Shown: positions 44,641 to 57,300 of the stretch, in pieces
Layout: every line of letters begins with the position of its first letter
Position numbering within the stretch: position 1 is the first letter of the stretch
Source: Taeniopygia guttata
Taxonomy: Eukaryota > Chordata > Aves > Passeriformes > Estrildidae
Assembly (NCBI RefSeq): GCF_048771995.1
Contig: NC_133030.1
Span: 13,780,001-13,844,000 of the forward strand
Direction: 5' to 3'
DNA: 64,000 nucleotides
Translations under genes and position numbers: made by a program
Notes under the pieces: model-generated
What the model was told of the DNA's origin: nothing
The model's database searches: none
The model's input: only the letters and a program-made list of their open reading frames with translations

Positions 44641-47600
44641 GTGAGTGGCCGGCGGCGCTGGGCGCGGGGGCGGCGGGGTCCGGCCGCGCTGCCGGCCCGC
44701 GCTGGCCGCCCGGGCGCTGCGCTGGCAGCCCGTGCCCCGCCGGGAGCCCCGGGCGCTGCGGCTGCCCGGGCAGGCGGGAGGACACTCGGTACGAGTGAGC
44801 GAACTGCCCGGCAGAGCAGCGCCGTGAGCCGGGCTGGGCTGAGCGCGGTGTGCCCTGGCATCGTCTTCGATGGTCTCAGCCTCGGCGGTGTCTGCGCTCT
44901 CCTCGGAGCCGGGTGCGTGTGTCAACTTTAGCCTGGCGTTTGAGACACACGGGCGCTCCTAAGGAGTCGGATTTGGCAGGGGAAGCGAAAACCATTTGCG
45001 TGTTCAGTGTTCCCTTTTTTTCGTAGCCCGGGATAAGAATTCTCTTGCAGAAGTATCCGAAAAGTAATCGGATTAGGAAGTGATTACTCTGCTGTTAGGT
45101 GAGAATGTTCGCTCCGAATCCACAACTAAACCGTATCAATCTAGACCACACCACTGTGTCAAAGCAGTGTTTTTAAGGTTAAAAGTAATTTCGTCATTTT
45201 AGCAGCACCTCACTCCAGCTTTAGTCTCATTGTAGTGGCTTCAGTTAAATCAGAGTGTTGCTCAGCATCCCTAACCGTTCAGAAAGGTGAAGGAATGTGG
45301 TGGTGAAAACCCGACCTACCATCAGTACTGATTTTGTGTACTTGAGCTCTGAACTTGACCGGTAATGCATTCTCTCGCTCCCAACCTAGTTTTTTAAATT
45401 AGTTTGCTTTTATAAGGTGTCATGGGATTTTTTACATAGTTTCATTTAAGCTGTCCCTCAGTAATAAATGCTTGTTCCTTGTAGAGTGGGATTCGTGTTA
45501 TTAGAACTGACTTCTTGCATTGAGTGAGCTCTTCTAAACTTTGGCTATTACAGAAACTCTTTTCTTTGTTTAATGGCTTCAAACAAAATTTCTCACCTGT
45601 CCCTTATGCTGAGCACTACCTTACCCTAAGAGAATTCATATGTGTCTAATGTTGAAGTGACTGTAGACTGCAGTTTGAGGCTTGAGGAGTGAGTACAGCA
45701 TAACAGTCTGCTCTGCAATGGCACTGCAAATTACAGTATCAATTTGATTTAAGAAATCTAAGAGAACAAAATGCAATACCATTTCATTGAGAGATATGTG
45801 AGGGATTCTTTTAATTAAATGACAAATGAGCAAAGTTTATTGATCATAAACAATTAAAAAGATGTTAATTTTCTGATTAATTTACTATAAATCTGTGTAA
45901 TGTGGTGCGTGGCACACTCAGTAATGCTCCCTGTTCTTGATAGGCACATGAATAATTCTCCACACATAATTCAATTTAAAACCAACAGTGCATTACTTTG
46001 GACTAGCTATCTAATAGCAAACTAGAAGACGTAAGTGCCTTTTTAAAAATACTCTTGTCAGAGTGTGCAGGTCTGAAAGCTGGAGCATGCTGTTCTTTCT
46101 GTATTTGCTTTCCTGGTCAAGGACTGCATCTGTAGTATGCATGTAAAACTGTAGTGTGTGATGTATCCTGGTCTCTGCTCTTCCACCATCGTTCTGGAAT
46201 GGTGATACCTGTGACAAGGTGTGGGGCTGGGGGGAGAAGAGGTTTTGGTGTTTATGGGGGAGACAGATTTTTACGTGATTTGAGAAAAGATTTTAAAAGA
46301 AGGTGGGGGGAAATTTCCAATAATGTCACAGCACAAGGGCTAAGGTGGAATTCGGGTGTGTTTTGTTGAGTTTGTTGTGTTATTAATAATGCATGATAGT
46401 GTGACTGATAATCCTTTCAAACTGTGTCTTGGGCTATAGCCTCCTCCAGTGTCCGCTGATAAAAATGGAGAGCGCCTCTGTTATTTCTTTTGGACAAGGC
46501 TTGGAAACACTTTGTACTTCCTGGAAGCCTTTCTTGTTTGAATGAAAGGCTCATTGTGCGCTGGTTTTTTCCCCCCCCCTCGCTCAAAATAAGCTTCTGA
46601 ATCCTCGTCCTGTTGAGACAATTGTCTCGGGGTGCCCATTGTGGGCCCGGGGCCGGGTCCCTGCGGGGCTCGGTGCGGCAGCGCTGCCGGAGCAGCCCCG
46701 CATGATGTCAGCGCTGCCCGCCGCAGCAGCCGCCGCCGCACTTTGTTCTCGGCGCTCACTCGTTTCAGGTGCTCGCTAGCCTTTTCTGCCGGCTTGGCAA
46801 CGAGGATCAGCTCAGGAATTGATGCTTGGGCTAGTTACTTTGAGGAGACACCTCTGATGGCGTTTTCCCTTTGTATGTTGGCAGCTTACTGAATAGCACA
46901 GCTGTAATGTTTTTTCCTGAAAAAGTTAGCTGGCTGGTGGAAGAGGCAGAGGATATGTGTCTATGTTTGTTTGCTTTTAATGCACTGAGAAATCCTGTAT
47001 TTAGGACTTGTAGTTAGCACAGGTTGAAGAGTCTCTATTCTCTATTGCTAGGGCTTTTTTATCCCTAAATTAAATCCTGGGCATCCTTTCTTATTTTGAT
47101 GATTGTGTTCCCACCGGGTGACCTCTTAAAGGACACAGAAAATATTTGCTGGGTGGTAGTAAAACAAAACAAAACCCCCAACACTGGATGCAGCTTAAGC
47201 TCCAGTGTGAGCTGCTAAGCTGGATGAGAGAGGAGCTGTGGTGCATTTCCGTGTTTCCAGATGGTGTTGATACACCAGAAATGATGACAGAATTTTTCAT
47301 TACACTGCTGAGATTTGTCCCAGGTGAATTTCCTTCACAGAGCAAACCACAGAAGGGTTGGGGTCGGAAGGAATCTTTGGCAGTTGTCAAGTCTAGGGCC
47401 AGATGCTCAGGACAATGTCCAGGTAATTTTGGGTATCACTAAAAATGGAAACTCCACAACCTCCCTGTGCAACCTGTGCCAAGATTCAGTTACCCTCACA
47501 GTGAAAAGGTGTCCTGATGTTTGGATGGGCCCTCTTCCATTGTGGTTTGTGCCCGTTGCCTCTGGCCCTGGCATGGGATACAGCCTGTCTCCATCACCTT

Positions 47601-50600
47601 TGCACTTTCTGTTAGGTATTTATGTACATTGCTAAGATTGTGCCCTGAGCTTTTCTGTTTTGCAGCCTAAACAGTCCCAGCTCTCTCAGCCTTTCCTTCT
47701 GTCCCTTACTCACGTTTGTGGCCCCTTGCTGCACTCTCTGCACCATGTCCATGTCTGCTCTGTGCTGAGGAGCACAGAACTGGCACAGCACTCCAGCTGT
47801 GGCCCCTCCAGGGCAGGATCACCTCCTTCAGCCTGCTGGCAATGTTTTTGACTAATGCACCCCAGGGTACCATTTGCCTACTTTGGAGCAAAGGCACATT
47901 GCTGGCCCTTGGTCATCTGGAAATGATGAAATACATCACCAAAAATCTACTGTATGTAATACAATGTACTGTAATGCTGCAACATTATGATAGGATTTCT
48001 TAATTTAGATTGTGTGACTGTGCCCTGGAAAGGTAATGAGGATGAAGTGGAGACTCATCTTTCAGCTGAAGTCTTTTCTCTCTTGCGTTAATCAGATGTG
48101 ATCTGAATGATGGTGGGAAACCTTGCACTATATGAAACTGTTGGGATTTTAGTGGAGAAGAACATGGAACAAAAGAATTTTGTTTTCTTTTCCTCCTCTG
48201 TGATGTGTTAAGTTTTTAGCAATCACTTGTCAACAGAGTTGAGTGGAGTGGCAAAGCATCAACTTGGCATTGCCTTACACTTATGTGAAATTGTGGTCTT
48301 GGGGTTGCTTTTCCAAAATACAGAACTCAGATCTAAATATCTGGAACCCATGTTCTAATTAAAATCTTCTGTTCAACGTACCGTGGTAGTCTTGAATGTC
48401 ATATCATAAAGATGATAATAGTTATTTCAGAAATAGCAATGCTACAAAGGAGAAGTAGTGTAAAGAAAGAAAACGGCCTATGATCTGTGAAGAAAAGACT
48501 GATGATTTAATAATAGGATTGCTTGTAAAAAAAGAAGAGTAAAACAAATGACTACTTTGCCACCTGTACTTTCTTTCTGCCTTTCTTTCCAGTTCAAACT
48601 TTTTTTTTTAAGGTTTGGTCCAAAAATTGCTTTATTCAGTAGGTGGACTTGTGTTCCTTTGCTCAAGTCCTTATCATGGTGCTTTGAGTTGTCCACCTGA
48701 TCATGAGCTTCATCCTTACAGGAGAATGCAAATAGAGTTAGGTGAAGCCCATTTGTACAGGAAATATCTTTACTGTTGAGACCCTTCATGAGCGTTTTCA
48801 GAGTTCATATTAGGTCTGCTTTCACTCTTTTATATGATGACGTGATACAATTTTTATGATTCTTCCTCTGTCATACCCTTTTTTTTTGCATTTTCTTTTT
48901 AATGGTGTTGAGGCAAGATCTCTGCATATAGATTAAGTAGCATAACATGACTGTTTATGAGTGAGGCATCTCTGTGTTGCCACAGGAGCCACTTGATTAC
49001 TGCTGGTTTGTGAAAAGATGATCTTACATGGTGTACAGTATTCACTTAGCTCCACTCAAAATTATTCTGACAGTCTCAGAGAAAGGGTTTCTCCTCACCA
49101 GGAAAACAGAAATGTTGTCTCACCTCATTATTTCTGTCTGTAATTGAAGTGTCATTATTTTTCTATTTTGTTGGCCTGAAATTTAAAATGACAGCTTATC
49201 TTCATGCCTTGTTAGGGGTTGTTTTAATGGAATTCTATATCAATATAAACTTAAAAAAAAAAAAAAAGTGTGTGATGACATGATTATAGGCATGGGCCAC
49301 ATATGTAAGCCAATAAATTGCTTATTGGAATTAGTGTAGTAGTTCCATTCTGGTAGTCCATGAAGTAAGGCTGTTATCAATCAGCACCTGTGTTCATTTC
49401 CAAATTCAACACACTTAAATACTTGCAGGCTTTTATTTTGCTGCAAAGGTATTTGTAAGGGGTAGCTAAAGGGAAAGAGGAGGAAGAAGAAATGCAAACT
49501 TAATTTAAATCAGATATAATTTTCTGATTGACATTTGACATCTGTTTTGTAGTTTTGTCTGTTAGGAATTTTAATCTCAGAATTAAGACATTTGGGGTTG
49601 GAGCCAGCTGTGATTTTTGTAGTAGAGCCCTTCTGCAATACTGTTTTTTCATTGGGTAAATAGCATGTGAGTAAATTGCTCTGTCTTTGCTACTGCAGAA
49701 GTGAATTCCATTGGTGGCAACTATTGCTTGATTTTACCAAAGGCTGAATTGTTCTGTGATTGTGGGGTTTTGTTTTTGGTTCATTTTTCCCCCCCCTCTC
49801 TTCCTTTCTTTGTCCATGTGGATGGTATCCATGCAAGCTTCCCACAGTTCCCAACAGTGCCTCTTCCCTTGGGGATTCACTCTGAGGCTGGAGGGGAGCG
49901 TTTGCAGTTCCTTTGCTTCTCTGGGATTGCTGACACGGTGTTCACTCTGTGGGAGACCCCTGAGTGGCCCCAAGGCTCACAGCACACCTTGTTTCACTCA
50001 GGTCACTGTGGACAGGCAGCAGATAGCAACAGCTTTTGGCTGGGCTTACACAGGCACATGTGAAATGTTTTAATCCAGATAATAGCTTATTCCACTCTTC
50101 CCTACCCCCTCTATCTTTTTCCCAAGAAGCTGGAGCTGTTTGCCATGTTTGAGTGCCAAAAAGGTCTTTTGTCTCTTTGGGAACTGAGGCAGACGTGCTA
50201 GGGTAGCTGATATGTGGAATAAAGAATGGCAGAGCTGATGTAAGGGGGAAGCAGCTGTACTCTGCTGAACTACAGTTGAAGCCACAGTTTATTGGTGATG
50301 TTTCTGTAATGCCAATCTTGTCACTATCATATTGATTTAAGCTGGGTCCTTTATGGAATAATCCCCTCAAAAACTCATAAAAACTCTTCAGTCTTCCACC
50401 CTTCCGTATTCAGTTATAAATTTGGTTTACTTGGAAGGCTCTTTGGCAATATGTGGGGGAGGAGAAAGGTTACAAATTCTTGATTTGAGAATAAATTTAG
50501 GGTGCTAAAACACTGTCTAAAGAACTAGTTTACAACTTTGTTTTTTAAGCCTTTTTAAAAAGTCATAGGAATTTCAACGTAGTAAGGCAGGGCATACAAA

Positions 50601-51281
50601 GATGGGTTCATTTGGCTTTCTGTCCATTAGGGTTTTTTTTTGTTGTTGTTGTTAGTTTGTTTTTTCCTGTTGTATTTGGGAATTTTTGCAGTTTATTTAA
50701 GAGAGGCTACACAAAGAGCTCTTGGGTGAATTGGATGGGAAACACTGCCGTTTTGCAAATAACTTTTTTCCCAATTCTTCAAATTATTGATTCTGAGGTT
50801 GCAGAACACCGCAATTGTTTTTTGTTCACCTTTTGACTTAGGGAAATCCTACTTGAGTGTTCTTGGTAATAACTTCTCATAGTCGTCTTTTGAATTCCCA
50901 CTAACCTGCAGGGCTCATGTAGCAGAAATGATGCACATGAAGTGACAGTGTCAGAAGCAATTACTTACTGATACATGCTGTGCAGTAATTACTCTCTCAA
51001 TTTCTTGACAACCATTTCAGATTTGTGGTTTGCAGTCAAGTTTGCAGCCAACTGGAATGCTATCCCTATGAGGCTTAAAACATTATTGCACAGAGAAATT
51101 ATCAAGCATTCCAGCACAAACTGATGAATGATGTAGAATTTACTTGGAGTGTTTCTGCTCAAGGCGTATTTCTTAGTCTTTTCAGGAAAGTGCTACTCTA
51201 CTTATAGTTTGATGGGCAGGAGCGCATTGGTTTCAAACTTTCCTGTAGAAGTGTAGAATATTGACTTTTTTTTTAGTGGGT

Positions 51282-51315
<34 letters not shown>

Positions 51316-54300
51316 TTTTTTTTTTACTGGCTGTTTTATCAGCCACAGTCAGGTACAATGTGTACACCTGTACTGAGTCATTTACATATAGATACTGAAG
51401 CATTTTGAGGAAGAAACTTTATCTCATTTCATGGGTAAGCGATCTAGAGACAAATAACATGGCAAGCAAAAGGAACCTTTTCAGAGAAAGCAACATTTCA
51501 GTATCTGAGTGAGGAAAACAGATTGGTTTGACATAAACACATTCTTTCACTTAGCTTCAGGTGGGTTTGGAAAACCTTTTTTTTTGCAGTACGAGCATAA
51601 ACTTTTAGGAGCTTTTCTTGCTTGCTATTCCTCCTTAATTTGCTACTTTCAGCAAGCTCCCTTGCTGATCGTTGTTTCCTTATTTTGGCCCCCAAGCCCA
51701 GCAATGTCCTATTGAGCTGCCATTGGAGTTGCACTGGGGAAAAGATGAGTCCCTTAAGTCAACAAGGTTGGTGCCAGCTTAAGGTTGTCATGTCCCTGTC
51801 TCTTTTATGTGTGGGTTCTGGGAAATGTCAAGTAAGCTCCTTTTTAAATTGAAATGTGAAGTAACTCCTTCAAAAGTTTTGCTGAAGACTGGTAAAATTT
51901 CTGTTTACCAGTATCTTGGTCATTTCACAGGATTCTTTTGGCAGAGATTTTATGGCAGTGCAGACCAATGCAAGCGTAAGACGTTGAGGTCTCTCTTTTC
52001 TGTCCTTGCTGAAGTCTTTGTTTATGACCTGGACCACAGTGGTGATACACAGGTGTAAGTGGTCAACTTGGACATGAGACTTCTTTTTTCTGGTCTTTGT
52101 TCTTCTTGTTCTAAACAGATTTTCATGTTAAAAACATGAGGGTTTTTTTAAACCAAACATGAATTTTGCCTTCTGGACAAGAAAGGTGAGCTTGTGAGGC
52201 TTATTTGTAACAGGGAGAGAGCTTAGGAGGCATGGGAGGAGAGATGGTGAGGAAGGATCCAGCCAGCGCAGAGATAAGCTTTAGAGTTTGTCATATCCAT
52301 TGACCAAACCATCAGCACATCTGATTAATTTTCTGTGATTAAAAATCTCTCCTGTCAAGCAACTTGACTTTCTTACAGAACATTTTTGGTTTTATTCAGA
52401 AGGGGGGCAGTCCTTGTTAAGGCAAAGCACTATTTTCAAAGGTTAGATAGTAAAGTGAAGCACACAGGCCAGGACTGGTATTCGCTGAAATGACTGCATA
52501 GCTGATCTTTCTGTATTTTTCTGACCTCTGTATGTTTTTGAAACCTGCTGAAAGACTTAGTGTGTTCTTTAAAATAGGTTTTTCTCTTTCAATGCAAAAC
52601 CTCAGTGATATCCTGGAAATACTTGGCTGAAGGACTGGAAAAGTGCTTCAGCAAGATTTGATCCTTATGCTTTTATGCAGATGTGTTTCCATCAGTCCCC
52701 AGAGCCAGGGGGCTGTGGGAACACAAAAAGTAGGGACATTTAACTGGATGGGATGTATCACTGTGAAAGGAGACCGTGGTTGTTGGGAAGAGTTGTTTGG
52801 AATGGCCTGTGCTCAGGCTTTGCTGAAGAGTCCCGCTGGATCTGCCAGTCTCAGGGGGGCATGAGGAGAACAGCTGGTTTCTATATTAAATGCGCTTAAA
52901 ATATGCTTGTCTCCACTTCTGTTACATATTTTTGGTAAATATTTTAGTACATATTATTTAGTAAAATAATTTGGTTCTATTCTGAAGGTAATCCACCCTT
53001 TTCCTATCACAGTGTCTTCTGTTGCACATATTACAGATCTATTGTGTAATGGAAATAGTGTGTCCCTATGACCCCCGTGGCTGTGGACACACCTTTCATT
53101 GAAATTCTGAGGCCTGCCTCTGTTGTTTAGTTCGAAACAGACCTAAATATCTTTCTGTAAATCTTTTTGCTTGGGCTAGAACAGAAAAGTGGTTTAGTAA
53201 AACAATTCTGGTTTTAAGACCATTGAAAATTTCTGCTAGACAGTCTTGATTAAAATACATTTTATTTTATACTGTCCATCTGCCTTCTTGTATTACATAC
53301 AAAGGAGTACAAGAAGAAAAGCTACAGGAAAAAAATGTTTAGGATGCTTTTAAAGATACAAACTGCGGACTATTTTAAAGGCTGATTTAGATTCTTGGTG
53401 GTTTCTTCTGCCACTACCCTGTCTTGCCACTTCCTTGTCCCACCTCTTCCCGCCTTTCTTGAAACAGTAGCAGAACAATAAAAACAAAAGCTTTTGGTTT
53501 CCTGACCTTACAATCACAGAATGCAGATGGCCTCAGCTGTTTTTCTGTGGTGCTTTAAATTCATTGTTGCACCATTTGAAACGATTCCCGGGTGTGTGTG
53601 GCAACATGTTTTGTTATCAACTAGATGAATGCTGGGTCTTAAATGATGAATGGATAGCTATTAACTCCTAGATTTTGGTTTTCCATGAAGGGCTTGGAAG
53701 AATTTACCTATCAAAGGAATGAATGATTATTTGTATCAGGCAGAGTTTACACTGAATATCCAGTTAGCAAAATGCCCTCTTTATTTATTTCATTTCACAG
53801 TTAGTTTCTTTGTGATACAATTTTTGAAACATTACTTTCCTTGAATTTTGGAAAGCAAAACAAAATGAGAAAACAATAGGACCTTTAACAGTCTACAGAT
53901 TAGGTTTAACTCTCTTTTTTTGTCTCTCTCACCTTTTTAATGTCTGCAGTAGGAAGAATTTTATTTTCAGTTGAATGTTCAAAGTAGTATGTTCCCCTTG
54001 GATTGGGATAAGGGATTGTTACAAGTAACTGTGGGTTCCCTAGATGACAAACAGGAAAAAAAAAAAAAAAATCAGAGCCTTTTATGACTGGTTATTTTCT
54101 TTGTCTTTTCCCAGCCCCTTCTAAAGCAAGTCCTTCAGCTTTGCCAGAGGAAGGATGGCACTCCATCCACATATATTCCACTTGCCCTTGGGATCCATAC
54201 CTGTGTGTTTGTGTCTCATCTTTGCACCTTTGTTTCAGAAAGGCAGGCAGTGAAGTTGCTTTGCCTTCAAGGTTTTCTGTCAGGGAAAGTGAAACAATAA

Positions 54301-57300
54301 CTTTTATAATGAAGGTTTTAGAGGAAGTCCCAGCTGTGAAAATCAGATGTGGTAGATGTGTTGCAAATCCAGTGGGATGGAGGCTGCTACAGACAGTGGC
54401 TGAAACACCTGATTCCAGTTGCTTCGGCAGCAGTGCTGCAGTGAAGCACAAGTGACCCTGAAGGATTTTCTCATGGATAATTTAACCTGCTTTAAAAAGT
54501 GTTCAAGTTCCAATTCCAGTACCAAATGAAGTGGTCTAATTCAGCTTGTGCTTTGCCAGGTGGTCTTGCCAACGGGAGCAGGGGGATAGGGAGTGTGGGA
54601 CAGAGGGTTTATGTGTTTCAGGATAAAAGGGAAGAATTATTCTTTGTGTATATCCGAGCAAGAGTTTTGCTGGAGAAGGGAGCTCTCTCTAAGGAGAAAT
54701 ACGTGCAGCTCTGTTTAAGGAGGAGGAACTGGAAGGAAGGAAGCAAGTCATAATCTGAAAGCATTTGTCTATTGATGGAGTGGCTCTTTGCTTACAGATT
54801 TGGCAGCTGTAGCTTTTCTTGAATCATGGTTTTTATTCCAAGAATTCTTGTACAATGAATTTCTTACCTTAGTCTGCCAGACTTTGAATGTTTATTTCCT
54901 GCATTTTAGAGAGGTGCTTTTTTTTTTCCTTCAGTTACATATGGTTTAATATTTGTTAAAGAAGGAATCAGAGAATTTTTCTGTTTTAAAAGTAAACCTT
55001 GGCTAGTTCTTACTGTATTAATAGCTCTCTGTGTATGTATTGAAAGGATATTTCTTTAGTATTATAATAGGGTGTCCTGAAAAATCAGAATGGTGGTGTT
55101 CTCCAGAAGGTTTGGCCTAGTTTTTTTTCCTTTTTTTTATTTCTTTTTTTTTTTCTTGTATGTTTTTGAAAAGCTAGATTGAATCAACAGATTTCCATCT
55201 CATTTCACATCTATTATGGTTCAGGCCATATAATTTAATTACTTGTTTGATTATCCCAGTTTTCTCTTAAGACTTCAAAAGAGAGTATTTCACCATTTTT
55301 GTTGGTGAGTTAAAATGGGGCAGGTCTTATTTTTAACTAAACTCTTTTGCCTTTAATTTTAAGAGACTGATTCTTGGCTTGACTGTCATTGCATCCCTTC
55401 ATGCATCTTAAGCACCTGTATTTGCTTTCAGAGTGTAACCAGGCCAGCTGCTGGTCATTTGTCAGTCTGAGCAATCAAGAAGTCCTCAAATCTCTCAGTG
55501 TATGTACCATCTCTTTCCCTCAGTGCCTCCCTCTTCCCAAATTGCCTTTCTTTACTCCATACTTTCATCTTTGCTAGAGTGTGGCTTCCAGAAGCATATG
55601 CACACTACCTGTTTTGCCAGTCAACTATTTTTATTTAGACTTGGACCATGAATTTTGGAGCTGCAGTAATTAATTTTATGTTTGATAAACATGATTATTT
55701 ACTATAGTATCTATGGCCTTATTTTGTGTACTGAGGATGTTTGCTGGCTGAACTGGGAATCCTGTTGCTGTTTATGCTAGTTTTGGATTCACCTAATTCT
55801 AAGTATTACTTGTATCTTTAGAACTAAGGCAAATTGTATCCTTGGAAACCTTTTTTTTCTTTTTTATTAGGTGCTTTGACAGGTATGGTTTTGCTCTTAA
55901 AAAGTTCTCACCTGAAACCCAAGAAAGAGAAAGGACATTTTGAAAATAATCTGTGATGGCCTTTTCACTGAAGTATGGCTTTGTGCATTATCAAATTTTT
56001 TAAATGTGAAGCAGGGTAGAATTAGGCTGTTCTATGAATGGTGTTTGTAGTTCAGGTGCTGTTCAAATCCCCTTGTTGTGTGACTTTTGCCTTGCAGCTC
56101 TCAGTTGTGAAAACCTCTGCTCTTTGGCTGTCATGGTCAGCTCAGACTCCAGTCCCCCACCCTGCACGAGCTGGGGGGGTTCCCAGCAGTACCAGATTCT
56201 TTCAGCTGAGATGCAGGAAGTGCAGAGGTAGAGGGTGTGGTTGTAGGGTCTGTAGGGTTTTCTCAATGCTAAATCCATTTTCTCTGATTGGAAAGCTGCC
56301 CTAAGTGTATGGCTTATAGTTTCTGTTGCTGGTACAAATTCTCATTGTTCTTACTCATTTGTTAATTGCAGCAATATGGCTGTTTCATGTTGAAGCTGTT
56401 TTATATTTAGTTCAAGACATTAATTTTAGTGACAGCAGAAACTGATAGAGTCTCTGTATGTTAAAAGATTCCAGTAAGTGTCTTTATGTGGAAAATATAA
56501 AGTTAATGCTTTAATTGCATGCTATCTAAGAATTTTTTATTTGAAGATGTCATGTATACAATAAATGTACACCAAGACAGAATGAATTGAATTAATAGCA
56601 GGCTTTATTACAGGAATTTAAAGAAAGAAGCTGCCTGGATGGGTGGAAGCAGCAAACCACTTAATCAGAACCAATCAGGCTTTCTGGACCTTTCTTCTGT
56701 AATTATTTTGAGCAGATGAGTGGACTCAGTGAACAAACAAAGGTGGCAGTATTAACGATGCCTTAAAATCAGTCTTGCCACCACCATTTAGTTTGTTTTG
56801 GGGCACTTTTTCTGGTAACTAGGGTAACCTCTTCTGACTTGCTCTCTATTGTCATAGAGGGAAAATTGAGCTGGTCTACATCTGAGGTAGCTGCTCAAAG
56901 AGTTTTTTTTTCTAGCTGGGACACAGGGAGAAGTTCTTGTACAGTTCTTACTCTTACATAATTTTTAGAGTTGCAACACTGCAGTCCCTTTCTAAATATT
57001 AAAACCAAATATTAAATTAACATGTTCAAAAGGCCAAGACTCAGTTTAAAAAAGGCTTTGTTTGCAAAGTATCCTTGACTTTTTTTAAAACACGTTTTCC
57101 CTTTCTCTTTAAGGACAACTTAAGCCACTGTTCTATTATGTAAATGGAAACTTTTCATGGCAGTGCTGGATTTACAGAGAAGAGCGATTGAGACATTGAA
57201 GACAAAAAATCCAGGGTTAAAAACAGTCTTACAAAGAAGCAAACTAGGGAAATTTGTCAGCAGGGAAATTTGAATTGTTAGAATTATGTACAAGTGTTCT

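Noticed and set aside
44137-44931. Several 90-190-codon frames on both strands around DENND5A exon 1
   Set aside because: Again a CpG-island effect. Only 44541-44640 joins the DENND5A exons.
46481-46759. 92-codon minus-strand frame antisense to the internal GC-rich block
   Set aside because: Open because of GC content, with no motif. The plus-strand phase-matched first-exon model is the better reading.
54084-54455. 123-codon plus and 119-codon minus frames over the same bases in DENND5A intron 1
   Set aside because: Mutually overlapping antisense frames with no family likeness, inside an intron.
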